Origin: Herbidospora daliensis
GTDB taxonomy: Bacteria; Actinomycetota; Actinomycetes; Streptosporangiales; Streptosporangiaceae
Reading direction: 5' to 3'
Length of the DNA stretch: 64,000 bases
Assembly (NCBI RefSeq): GCF_001570585.1
Contig: NZ_BBXF01000003.1
Location: 345,353-409,352, forward strand
The position numbers and the translations under genes are program-made. Shown one piece after another: positions 53,267 to 61,718 of the stretch. The notes under the pieces were generated by a model. That model saw only the letters and a program-made list of their open reading frames with translations. It did not search any database and had not been told where the DNA came from. Position 1 is the stretch's first letter. Each line of letters begins with the position of its first letter.

Positions 53267-54900
53267 TGTACACCATCCCCCCGACGCCCGAACGCCCGGC
53301 CGCGCCGCCGAAGACCGCCTACCTGATCGCCAGCGGCGACCTGCGCCTTTCGGCCAACCTGGCGGGCTGGCCGACCCAGGTCCAGATGGAAGCCGACGTG
53401 ACCGCCGCCTTCGCCGAACTCGGCTGGACGGTCGTCCGCGCCAACGACGTCGACCCCGCCACCGGCCACGGTTTCATCTCCAGCCAGCGCATGGGCCTGG
53501 AAGTTTTCAAGACCATCCCGCCGGACGCCCCGCTCATCGTCGCCGAGGCGGTCTGGCAGTACAGCCACCACGTGCTGGCCGGCCTGCGCACCCACCGTGG
53601 CCCCATCCTGACGGTCGCCAACTTCGAGGGCACCTGGCCCGGCCTGGTCGGCCTGCTGGGCCTCAACTCCGGTATGACGAAGATGGGAGTGGCGTACTCG
53701 ACGATCTGGAGCGTCGACTTCCAGGACGACTGGTTCAAAGCAGGCATCAAGAGCTGGGTGGAGACCGGGACGATCGCGCACGACGCCTCCCACGTCCACG
53801 ACCTGCCGAAACTGACCGAAAGCCCCGAACGCGACCTCGGCGTCGCCCTGGCCCGCCAGCTCCTCACCGACAAGGCGATCATCGGCGTGTTCGACGAGGG
53901 CTGCATGGGCATGTACAACGCGATCATCGACGACGAGTTGCTGAACCCGATCGGCATCTACAAGGAACGCCTCTCGCAGAGCGCGTTGTGGGCCGAGATG
54001 CAACGCACCTCCGACGAGGAGGCCGACGCCGTCGGCGCCTGGCTGCGGGACCAGGGCATGACCTTCAAGCTGGGCGAAGACGAGGCCACCGAGCTGACCG
54101 AGGCGCAGCTCAGATGGCAGTACAAGATGTACGTCGCCGCGCTGCGCATCAGCGACGACTACGGCCTCGACGCCGTCGGCATCCAGTACCAGCAGGGCCT
54201 CAAGGACCTTTCGCCCGCCTCCGACCTGGCCGAGGGCCTGCTGAACAACGCCTCCCGCCCGCCCGTGACCAGCCGCGACGGCTCCCGCGTCTTGTGGGAG
54301 AACGCCCCGCTCCCGCACTTCAACGAAGCCGACGAAGGCGTCGCCGTCGACGCCCTGGTCACCAACCGCATCTGGACCGCCATGGGCCTCGACCCCGCGA
54401 CGACCCTGCACGACGTGCGCTGGGGCGAGCAGTACGGCGACCAGTTCGTGTGGGTCTTCGAGATCTCCGGCTCTGTTCCGCCGTCGCACTTCGAAAACGG
54501 TTACGCGGACGCGGTCGGCTGGCGGCAGGACCCGGTTTACTTCCCGCTGGGCGGCTCGACCATCAAGGGCGTCTGCAAGCCGGGCGAGATCGTGTGGAGC
54601 AGGGTCTTCATCATGGACGGAGAGCTGCACGTCGACCTGGGCCGCGCCTCGGCGGTCTCGCTGCCCGAGGAGGAGACGGAACGACGGTCGCAGGCGACGA
54701 CGCCGGCGTGGCCGATCATGCACGCGGTGTTTCACGGGGTGAGCCGCGACCAGTTCATGGCCCGGCACAAGGCGAACCACTTGAACGTGGCGTACGCGCC
54801 TGACGGGGAGACGGCGGACAAGGCGCTGGTGGCGAAGGCGGCCCTGTTCGAGGAACTGGGTGTGAAGGTGCACATCTGCGGAGACGCGAACGTGAGCTGA
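53266..54900 (+). CDS. L-fucose/L-arabinose isomerase-superfamily protein
   Basis: 544 residues. Overall FucI/AraA-like layout: N-terminal Rossmann-like part (KTAYLIASGDLRLS, DAPLIVAEAVWQYSHH), central VFDEGCMGMYNAIID with an acidic metal-ligand candidate, QYQQGLKDL, and a C-terminal barrel with NHLNVAYAP. Not a standard FucI or AraA, so the aldose is unknown. Last gene of the second sugar operon, coupled to the kinase, implying an aldose-to-ketose-to-ketose-phosphate route. Confidence 0.75.
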   Translation: MYTIPPTPERPAAPPKTAYLIASGDLRLSANLAGWPTQVQMEADVTAAFAELGWTVVRANDVDPATGHGFISSQRMGLEVFKTIPPDAPLIVAEAVWQYSHHVLAGLRTHRGPILTVANFEGTWPGLVGLLGLNSGMTKMGVAYSTIWSVDFQDDWFKAGIKSWVETGTIAHDASHVHDLPKLTESPERDLGVALARQLLTDKAIIGVFDEGCMGMYNAIIDDELLNPIGIYKERLSQSALWAEMQRTSDEEADAVGAWLRDQGMTFKLGEDEATELTEAQLRWQYKMYVAALRISDDYGLDAVGIQYQQGLKDLSPASDLAEGLLNNASRPPVTSRDGSRVLWENAPLPHFNEADEGVAVDALVTNRIWTAMGLDPATTLHDVRWGEQYGDQFVWVFEISGSVPPSHFENGYADAVGWRQDPVYFPLGGSTIKGVCKPGEIVWSRVFIMDGELHVDLGRASAVSLPEEETERRSQATTPAWPIMHAVFHGVSRDQFMARHKANHLNVAYAPDGETADKALVAKAALFEELGVKVHICGDANVS

Positions 54901-54902
54901 TT

Positions 54903-54942
54903 CCTGACCGGCGAGGGAGGCCCTGGCAGGACCCCGGTCAGG
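54903..54942. terminator. Terminator between convergent operons
   Basis: Arms CCTGACCGG (54903-54911) and CCGGTCAGG (54934-54942) around a 22-nt loop, immediately after the isomerase stop. Confidence 0.65.
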
Positions 54943-54945
54943 AGG

Positions 54946-55227
54946 TCATCCGTGCTGCCGCGCGGATGTGGTCAACAGATCCCGAATCTCCGACAACCCG
55001 CTCTGCAGGCGGGCGAGTTCGCCTCGGACGGCGGACACGTCCTCCTGCAGGGCGGTGACTCGTGCGTCTACCTGCGTCATGCCGCCACGAATGCCGACAC
55101 TCTCGAGGCGAAGAGCCGAGAGGCGATGACGGATCTCCTTGGTCTCCTCACACAGCATGTCGGTGCCTGCTTGGGTCAGGGCGACGTTCTTCGCGACTTC
55201 GGAGACACGGTCTTCGATGTAGGACAT
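54946..55227 (-). CDS. Small coiled-coil protein 1
   Basis: 93 residues, almost entirely heptad-patterned helix (SYIEDRVSEVAKNVALTQ, QVDARVTALQEDVSAVRGEL). No signal or membrane segment. Similar start (MSxIExRVS) and end (EIRDLLT) to the gene just upstream, so a tandem paralogue. Function unknown; an oligomerising scaffold is plausible. Confidence 0.7.
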   Translation of the reverse strand: MSYIEDRVSEVAKNVALTQAGTDMLCEETKEIRHRLSALRLESVGIRGGMTQVDARVTALQEDVSAVRGELARLQSGLSEIRDLLTTSARQHG

Positions 55228-55231
55228 CGGG

Positions 55232-55600
55232 TTACGCGCCCTGGCGCTCGACGAGCCTGGCCAACAGGTCGCGTACCTCCATGTGACCGGCCTTGAGCAT
55301 GGCGATGTCGTCGCGCATGAGGCCGATGTCGTCCCGCATCAGGCCCATGTCGTCGCGCATCAGGTTCATCGAGCGTTCGAGGGACACCTGCCCGGCTCTG
55401 AGGACGATGATGTCGTCCTTCGCGACGGAGAGGTTGTCTTTGACGACGCTCATGTCGTCCTGGATGGCGGTGATCCGGGTGTCCATCTTCGCCATGTCCT
55501 GACGCATTTCGGCGATGTCGTCCCGGATCTCGGAGATGTTGCTGTGGATCGTGACGATGTTGGTCTCCAGGGCGGAGACGCGCTCCTCGATGAGTGACAT
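55232..55600 (-). CDS. Small coiled-coil protein 2
   Basis: 122 residues, long coiled coil with short-period repeats (three RDDxGLM-type heptads: LMRDDMGLMRDDIGLMRDD). Same N- and C-terminal signatures as the downstream paralogue, 4 bp away. Rich in Met and Asp. Function unknown. Confidence 0.72.
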   Translation of the reverse strand: MSLIEERVSALETNIVTIHSNISEIRDDIAEMRQDMAKMDTRITAIQDDMSVVKDNLSVAKDDIIVLRAGQVSLERSMNLMRDDMGLMRDDIGLMRDDIAMLKAGHMEVRDLLARLVERQGA

Positions 55601-55756
55601 GCCGTAGACCTTATCCGGTTCCGGGCTAGGTAGGTCGGCACTTGTCTACATTCGCTCGGGGTCTGGACGTGTACTTCTCCACATACCGGAACCGCCGGAT
55701 CACAACCTCCCGTACCGGTACGCGAATCACTCCTACAGAGAAGACAAGGAACTGAG

Positions 55757-56536
55757 ATGCGTACCTCCATCACCCGGCTGGCCACCCTCACCGCCACCGC
55801 CGCCGCGCTGGCCGCGACCCTGGCCGGCACCGGTCACGCCGCGACCGCCGGCACCGTCGAGCTGAAGAACGGGAAGATCACCTACGTGGCGGGCGCGCAG
55901 AGCGTCAACAGCGCCTCGATCACCGTCTTCAACGGTCAGATCGCCGTCTTCGACACGGTGAACCTGACCCCGAAGGGCGGGTGCCAGAAGTTGACGCCGC
56001 GCGCGGTGACCTGCGGGACCACCGCGACCGAGTTCTCCGCCGACCTGGGCGACCTGAACGACTCCTTCAGCGTCGGCGTCTCGATCAAGGGCACCGTCAA
56101 CGGCGGCGACGGGAACGACAACCTCATCGGCAGCAGCACGTCGGCGCAGGGGCACAACGTCACCTGGATCGGCGGGAACGGGACCGACACGATCTCGTAC
56201 AAGTCCAGCAACAGCTCCGTGCGGGTCACCCTCGGCGACACCGTGAGCGATGGACGCAACATCGACAACGACTTCGTCCGCGGCGACGTGGAGAACATCG
56301 TCGGGTCGACGTTCGGCGGCGACTTCCTGATCGGCGCCGACACCCCTAACCGCATCGACGACGGCGGCGGCGCCGGCGACAAGCTGTTCGGCCTCGGCGG
56401 CAACGACGAGCTGTTCGCCAAGGACCTGGCGAAGGACTCCGACCTCGACTGCGGGGCGGGCGTCGACTCGATCACTATCGACAAGGACGGTCTCGACCCC
56501 GAGCCGGTCGACTGCGAGAACGTCCAGCCCTTCTGA
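55757..56536 (+). CDS. Secreted RTX-like calcium-binding repeat protein
   Basis: 259 residues, signal peptide ~1-28 (ATAAALAATLAGTGHAA). Calcium-binding GGxGxD-type nonapeptides appear at GGDGNDNLIG, GGNGTDTIS, GDFLIGADTP and GLGGNDELF. Two cysteine pairs (GGCQ/VTCG and LDCG/VDCE). Similar C-terminal repeats occur in the lamin-tail protein at 21673-24669. Role unknown. Confidence 0.78.
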   Translation: MRTSITRLATLTATAAALAATLAGTGHAATAGTVELKNGKITYVAGAQSVNSASITVFNGQIAVFDTVNLTPKGGCQKLTPRAVTCGTTATEFSADLGDLNDSFSVGVSIKGTVNGGDGNDNLIGSSTSAQGHNVTWIGGNGTDTISYKSSNSSVRVTLGDTVSDGRNIDNDFVRGDVENIVGSTFGGDFLIGADTPNRIDDGGGAGDKLFGLGGNDELFAKDLAKDSDLDCGAGVDSITIDKDGLDPEPVDCENVQPF

Positions 56537-56543
56537 CCCGGAG

Positions 56544-56575
56544 AACGGCGCCCCGCCCGGTGGCGGGGCGCCGTT
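56544..56575. terminator. Rho-independent-like terminator
   Basis: 14-bp perfect arms AACGGCGCCCCGCC and GGCGGGGCGCCGTT, loop CGGT, ending in TTT; immediately after the RTX-like gene. Confidence 0.85.
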
Positions 56576-56579
56576 TCGG

Positions 56580-57297
56580 CGGCAGTTGCCCTGGACGTAG
56601 TAGAGCGACCGCGAGATGGTCGCGGCGGATGCCGTAGATCAGGTGGGCCCCGTCGCCCCACATCATCCGGGCCTCCTCGTCCTCCGAAAGTTGGAGCAGG
56701 GTCACCCACTCCTTCGCCTCGGAGACGAAACGGGGGTCCTGCCACCCGCCCGGCACGGCCAGGGCCGCCCCCACCTTCTCGACGGACCGCTGGAAGGCCA
56801 CCGAGTACCGAGTGCGTCGTCCGGGGGAGGCGGGCCCGCTCGAAGTCGTCGAGCGCGTCGCGGAAGTCGCGGCGCCACACCGCCGCGTAGGTCTCCTTGA
56901 CGCCGCCGAACGCCTCCACCAGGTGGGGCTGGCAGCTCTCCGGCCAGGTCGCGACCGTCCGGGCGGTCAGGGGCAGCATCTCTCGGTAACGGCGGTGCCC
57001 GGGGGGACGTACACCACGAAACCCTCGCGGCCCTCGACCCCGGCCAGGAACACCAGCGTGCCCGTCCCGGGCAGGTCGAGGTTCATCTCATAGCCGGCCA
57101 GCGCGGCGCAGTCGAGTTCGGCGGCCAGGGCGAGGCCGGCGGGCACGTCCACGTCCGGCGGCAGCAAGGGGCGGCCGCCGAGACGGCCGACCACGGGGTC
57201 GCCCTCCGCCGCGTGGGTGAGCCGGACCGCCGGGCGGGCAGGTGGTCGCGGACGACGCCAGCGTAGCCGGTCAGCCACGGGGTCATGATCGGCATTC
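56580..57297 (-). pseudogene. Decayed DUF1963 (YwqG-like) gene
   Basis: Pieces of one protein lie in order in several frames: MTPWLTGYAGVVRDHL (~57290), then GRLGGRPLLPPDVDVPAGL, NLDLPGTGTLVFL, VYVPPGTAVTER, then PESCQPHLVEAFGGV and RRDFRDALDDFERARLP. Further on come WVTLLQLSEDEEARMMWGDG and HLIYGIRRDHLA, and finally SLYYVQGNC. At least three frame changes are needed, so the gene is broken. The order and the LLQL-MWGDG motif identify DUF1963. Confidence 0.7.
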
Positions 57298-57408
57298 TGG
57301 CGCATGCGACCGGCAAAGCCTTGCCCATGTGCCCCGGCCCACCGCCTCCGTTTCGTCAACGTGATCCATGTCGGAGGGGGCCGGCCCCTCCCTCGTGAAG
57401 GGCGTCCG

Positions 57409-58827
57409 ATGACGACCGAGATCAACGCCAAACTCACCGCCGCCGCGGTCGCCGAGCACGCCTCCAGCCTCGGCACCGCCGCCGCCCGCAACCTCGCCAC
57501 CACCACCAAGTCGGTCCCGCAGATGCAGGGCATCTCGTCGCGCTGGCTGCTGAAGGTGCTGCCGTGGGTGGAGGTCGCGGGCGGCACCTACCGGGTCAAC
57601 CGCAGGTTGTCGTACACGATCGGCGACGGGCGCATCCAGTGTCTCAAGACCGGGGCGCGGGTTCAGGTCATCCCGCAGGAGCTCGGCGAACTTCCGCTGC
57701 TCCGGGGGTACGGCGACGGTGAGGTGCTGGCCGCGCTGGCGAGCCGGTTCGAGCAGACCGAGTACGCCCCCGGCGACCTGATCGTCAGCCCGGAGCAGGC
57801 GGTCGACCGGTTCCACATCCTGGCGCACGGCAAGGTCGACCGGCTCGGCGCGGGCAAGTACGGCCACGCCGTCTCGCTGGGCGTGTTGTCCGACGGGGCC
57901 TACTTCGGGGAGCAGGCCCTCCTCGACGACCACGGCGTCTGGGAGTTCGGCTTCCGCGCGGTCACCCCGTGTGTGCTGCTGTCGTTGACGAAGGAGGCGT
58001 TCGCCGAGGTCGCCGACCGGGCGGCGGGGCTGCGGGCGCACCTCGACGCGCGGCTGCACGCCGAGACGCCGCACACCGACGCCGACGGCGAGGCGGCGAT
58101 CGAGTTGTCGTCGGGGCACTCCGGCGAGCCGACGCTGCCGCACACCTACGTCGCCTACGAGACCCACCCGCGTGAGTACGAGCTGTCGGTCGCGCAGACG
58201 GTGCTGCGGGTGCACTCCCGGGTCGCCGACCTCTACAACGAGCCGATGAACCAGGTGGAGCAGCAGCTGCGGCTGACCGTCGAGGCGCTGCGGGAGCGGC
58301 AGGAGCACGAGCTCGTCAACAACCGCGACTTCGGGCTGCTGCACAACGCCGACCACGGGCACCGCATCTCCACCCGGTCGGGGCCGCCCACGCCCGACGA
58401 CCTCGACGACCTGCTCGCCGTCGTCTGGAAGGAGCCGACGGTCTTCCTGGCGCATCCGCACGCCATCGCCGCGTTCGGGCGCGAGTGCTCCAAGCTGGGC
58501 CTCTACCCGAACACGGTGAACCTGCTGGGGCGTGAGGTGCCGGCCTGGCGCGGGGTGCCGATCCTGACCTGCAACAAGCTGCCGATCAGCGACACCGGGG
58601 TGTCGTCGATGTTGCTGATGCGCGTCGGCGAGGAGAGCCAGGGGGTCGTCGGGCTGCACCAGACGGGGTTGCCCGACGAGTACGAGCCCGGCCTCAACGT
58701 GCGGTTCATGGGCGTCAACGAGCAGGCGATCATCTCCTACCTGGTGAGCGCCTACTACAGCGCCGCCGTGCTGGTGCCCGACGCGCTGGGCGTGCTGGAG
58801 AACGTCGAGCTCGGGCACCGGGACTAG
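57409..58827 (+). CDS. Family 2B encapsulin shell protein with cyclic-nucleotide-binding domain (EshA-like)
   Basis: 472 residues from ATG 57409 (GAAGGG upstream). HK97-type shell fold in two parts: N-arm and start of the E-loop (1-~90, [15 protein letters not shown]) and P/A domains (~230-472: [40 protein letters not shown], ending [14 protein letters not shown]). Between them lies a CRP-like cyclic-nucleotide-binding domain (~91-217) with [12 protein letters not shown]. At the place of CRP Arg82-Ser83 the sequence has Trp178-Glu179, so ordinary cAMP binding is doubtful. Gap to the terpene cyclase is 3 bp. It forms the nanocompartment shell, presumably with the second shell protein. Confidence 0.92.
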   Translation: MTTEINAKLTAAAVAEHASSLGTAAARNLATTTKSVPQMQGISSRWLLKVLPWVEVAGGTYRVNRRLSYTIGDGRIQCLKTGARVQVIPQELGELPLLRGYGDGEVLAALASRFEQTEYAPGDLIVSPEQAVDRFHILAHGKVDRLGAGKYGHAVSLGVLSDGAYFGEQALLDDHGVWEFGFRAVTPCVLLSLTKEAFAEVADRAAGLRAHLDARLHAETPHTDADGEAAIELSSGHSGEPTLPHTYVAYETHPREYELSVAQTVLRVHSRVADLYNEPMNQVEQQLRLTVEALRERQEHELVNNRDFGLLHNADHGHRISTRSGPPTPDDLDDLLAVVWKEPTVFLAHPHAIAAFGRECSKLGLYPNTVNLLGREVPAWRGVPILTCNKLPISDTGVSSMLLMRVGEESQGVVGLHQTGLPDEYEPGLNVRFMGVNEQAIISYLVSAYYSAAVLVPDALGVLENVELGHRD

Positions 58828-58830
58828 CGG

Positions 58831-60762
58831 GTGCGGCCCTTCGAGCTGCCCGACTTCTACCGCCCCTGGCCGCCGAGGCTGAACCCGCACGTCGAGGGGG
58901 CCCGCGCGCACAACCGCGCGTGGGCCGCCCGGCACGGGCTCATCGACGAGCGGGTCTGGGACGCGGCCTGGGCCGACTCCATCGACCTGGCGCTGTTCGC
59001 CGCCTACTGCTTCCCCGACGCGACCCCGGCCCAGCTCGACCTGCTGACCGACTGGTACGTCTGGGGCTTCTACTTCGACGACTGGTTCCTGCGTCACTAC
59101 AAGGCGACCGGCGACGTCGCGGGCGCCGCGGCGTGGCTGGCCGACGTGCGCGGATTCATGCCGGTGGACCTGTCGCAGCCGGTGCCGGCCGCCGAGGACC
59201 CCGTACAGGCGACTCTTCAGGAGTTGTGGGCGCGGACCGTGCCGGGCACCACCGAGGAGTGGCGGCGGCGCTTCGGCGACGACACGTTCGCGCAGATGGA
59301 CGACGCCTGCTGGGAGCTCGGCAACCTGGCCGAAGGGCGGGTGCCGAACCCGATCGACTACCTCGAACGGCGGCGCGGCGCGGGCGCGGGCCGGTGGGTG
59401 GCCGACCTGATCGAGCTGGTCAACGGCACCCCGCTGCCCGATCACGTGTGGGCGTCGCGGCCGGTCCAGGTCGTGCGCGACACCTTCACCGACGCGCAGG
59501 TGCTGCTCAACGACGTCTTCTCCTACCAGCGGGAGACCGAGCAGGAGGGCGAGCTCAACAACTTCGTCCTGGTGCTGCGCGAGTTCCTCGGCCTGACCCC
59601 GCAGGAGGCCGCCGACACCGTCAACGACCTGATCACCTCGCGGCTGCTCCAGTTCGAGAGCACCCTGCTGACCGAGCTGCCGGAGCTGCCGCTCACCCCG
59701 GCCGAGCGGCTGGCCGTGCTGAACCTCGCGCGGTCGCTCCAGGACGCCAACGCGGGCTCCCACGAATGGCATCTGCGCTCGTCGCGGTACATGAACGAGG
59801 AGACCCGAGGGGCCGACCCGAGGGTGCCGGTGTGGCGGCACCCAATGGGCCTGGGCACCTCGGCGGCCCGGTTGTGGGCGGGCCACCGCCCGGTCGACCG
59901 GCACGCCGCCTTCCGGCCGCCGCCGCAGGACAGGCCGGTGGCGAGCCCGTTCGCCGGGGCGGCCCGGACCGCCGCGGCCGACTGGGCGCGGCGCATGGGC
60001 CTGCCCTACTCACCGCAGGCGGTGTCGTGGGCGGTCACCGCGCACCACGGCGTGCCGCGCGACCGGCTCGAAGTGCTCGCGCAGTGGTACGTCTTCCTCG
60101 CCGCCCTCGACACGGCCGTCGACCGGCTGTTCAAGGCGCGCCGCGACCCGGCCGGCGGGAAGGCGTTCCTGCGGCGGCTGCCGCTGTTCCTCACCGAGAC
60201 CCCGCCCGTGCCGGTCAACCCGGTCGAACGCGGCCTGCGCGACCTGTGGGGGAGGGCCCCGCTCGACCCGGCGAACGTCGAGCGGCTGCTCGCGGTCCGC
60301 GAGTGGGAACTGGGCAACAGCGCCCGCGAACGGGTGCCCGACCCGGTCGACCACCTGCAGACCCGCCGCGCCGAGCACGCGGGGCTGATGATCGATCTGG
60401 TCGTGTACGGCCTGGGCCTCCCGGCCCCCCGCCGGGGCGCGCTGGAGGAGTGTTTCGCCGACCTCGCGACGGCGCGGCGCGACCTGGTGACGTACCCGGA
60501 CAAGATCGGTGTGCCGACCGAGGTCAGCAACGGAGTGTTGGCGCTGCAACGGCTGCTCGGCTGCGAGCTGCAACAGGCGGCCGACGTGGTCGGCGACCTG
60601 CTGGCCGCCCGCCGCGAGCAGTTCGACCGCCTCGCCGCCGACGCCCCCGCCGGCTACGCGGCGGCGCTGCGCACGTGGCTGGCCGGCGACCTCGGCGAAG
60701 GCGCCCGGCTGGGCCTGTCGGGCCTGGGCACGAGAGGAGCCCACGCGTGGCGACCAGCCTGA
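58831..60762 (+). CDS. Geosmin-synthase-like two-domain terpene cyclase with degenerate C-terminal domain (encapsulin cargo)
   Basis: 643 residues from GTG 58831. N-terminal domain (1-~325) matches the germacradienol-forming half of geosmin synthase: FELPDFYRPWPPRLNPH, metal site DDWFL at 83-87, NSE motif NDVFSYQRE at 227-235, and HEWHLRSSRYMN at 311-322. The second domain (~370-643) keeps the fold pattern (WELGNSARERVPDPVDHL), but the aspartate-rich site is LAALDTAVD (423-431) and the NSE site is RDLVTYPDK (550-558). Both metal sites are lost, and the terminal RY motif is missing. Shorter than the usual ~725-residue enzyme. Product probably stops at germacradienol/germacrene D or differs. 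Confidence 0.9.
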   Translation: MRPFELPDFYRPWPPRLNPHVEGARAHNRAWAARHGLIDERVWDAAWADSIDLALFAAYCFPDATPAQLDLLTDWYVWGFYFDDWFLRHYKATGDVAGAAAWLADVRGFMPVDLSQPVPAAEDPVQATLQELWARTVPGTTEEWRRRFGDDTFAQMDDACWELGNLAEGRVPNPIDYLERRRGAGAGRWVADLIELVNGTPLPDHVWASRPVQVVRDTFTDAQVLLNDVFSYQRETEQEGELNNFVLVLREFLGLTPQEAADTVNDLITSRLLQFESTLLTELPELPLTPAERLAVLNLARSLQDANAGSHEWHLRSSRYMNEETRGADPRVPVWRHPMGLGTSAARLWAGHRPVDRHAAFRPPPQDRPVASPFAGAARTAAADWARRMGLPYSPQAVSWAVTAHHGVPRDRLEVLAQWYVFLAALDTAVDRLFKARRDPAGGKAFLRRLPLFLTETPPVPVNPVERGLRDLWGRAPLDPANVERLLAVREWELGNSARERVPDPVDHLQTRRAEHAGLMIDLVVYGLGLPAPRRGALEECFADLATARRDLVTYPDKIGVPTEVSNGVLALQRLLGCELQQAADVVGDLLAARREQFDRLAADAPAGYAAALRTWLAGDLGEGARLGLSGLGTRGAHAWRPA

Positions 60763-61646
60763 CCAGCCTCGGCACGGGCGCCGCCCGCGCCCTGGCGACG
60801 ACGACCAAGACCCCGCCGAAGACGGCCTCGACGACCCCGAGGTCGCTGCTGGACATCCTGGAGTGGCGCGACCTGCCCGGCGGCGCCTACCGGCGCACCA
60901 GCACCCTGCGCCGCACGATCGCCCGTAGGGGCAGCTCCCAGCCGGGCGTCCAGGTCACGGCGGGCCACACGGGCGAGCCGGAGATCCCCGGCATGTACGT
61001 CGAATACGGCTGCCCGCCGCGCGAGTACGAGCTGACCGCCGCCCAGACGATCATGCGCGTGCACCGCCGGGTGGGCGACCTCTACAACGACCCGCACGAC
61101 CAGTACGAGGAGCAGCTCCGGCTGACCCTCGACGCCCTGGCCGAACGCAAGGAGCTCGACCTCGCCCGCGAGCTCCTCCAGGCGCCGCCCGCCCGCCACC
61201 GCGTCACCACGGCGCAGGGCCTGCCCACCCCGCTCGACCTCGACGCCCTGATCTGCAAGCAGACCTCGCCGCGGTACCTGCTCGCCCACCCGCGCGCCAT
61301 CGCCGCCTTCGGCCGCGAGTGCAACCGGTTCGGCGTGCGGCCCGACGAGGTCGACTTCGGGGGCCGCCGGGTCGCCGGCTGGCGCGGGCTGCCGTTCGTG
61401 CCGTGCGACAAGCTGCCGATCGCCGCCGACCACACCACGAGCATCCTGGTGGTCAGGCCGGGGGAGGGGCGGCAGGGCGTGGTCGGCCTGCGCCCGGCGC
61501 AGACCCCGGTGGTGCGCGAACTCGGCACCTCGCGGCAGGCCGTCACCGACTACCTCGTCAGCGAGTACTACGGGGTGGCCGTGCTGATCCCGAACGCCGT
61601 CTGCGCCCTCGACGGAGTGCAGGTGGTGCGTACTTCGACGCACTGA
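60747..61646 (+). CDS. Second family 2 encapsulin shell protein, lacking the cyclic-nucleotide domain
   Basis: 299 residues from GTG 60747 (GAGGAG upstream), overlapping the cyclase gene by 16 bp. Paralogue of the first shell protein: [69 protein letters not shown]. The cyclic-nucleotide domain is absent: TIARRGSSQPGVQV (~57-70) leads straight into GHTGEPEIPG, whereas the first protein has ~145 extra residues there. Size equals a family 2A-like minimal shell protein. Likely co-assembles as a mixed shell. Confidence 0.9.
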   Translation: MATSLTSLGTGAARALATTTKTPPKTASTTPRSLLDILEWRDLPGGAYRRTSTLRRTIARRGSSQPGVQVTAGHTGEPEIPGMYVEYGCPPREYELTAAQTIMRVHRRVGDLYNDPHDQYEEQLRLTLDALAERKELDLARELLQAPPARHRVTTAQGLPTPLDLDALICKQTSPRYLLAHPRAIAAFGRECNRFGVRPDEVDFGGRRVAGWRGLPFVPCDKLPIAADHTTSILVVRPGEGRQGVVGLRPAQTPVVRELGTSRQAVTDYLVSEYYGVAVLIPNAVCALDGVQVVRTSTH

Positions 61647-61718
61647 GCATTCCGCCACCGACCCCGCGTCCCTTCCCGCCGAGAGTGAGCATCCCGGCGG
61701 TGAGAGGACGTGGCGGCG

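Noticed and set aside
55615-55700. Inverted CGGTTCCGG/CCGGAACCG elements in the divergent gap before the RTX-like gene
   Set aside because: Arms are about 65 bp apart and short; not convincing as a hairpin or operator.
57283-59904. Long minus-strand open frame (873 codons) opposite the encapsulin and cyclase genes
   Set aside because: Antisense shadow; no domain pattern, and the plus strand has clear families.
58831-60762. Calling the cyclase a full geosmin synthase
   Set aside because: The second domain lacks both metal-binding motifs and the protein is shorter than canonical enzymes.
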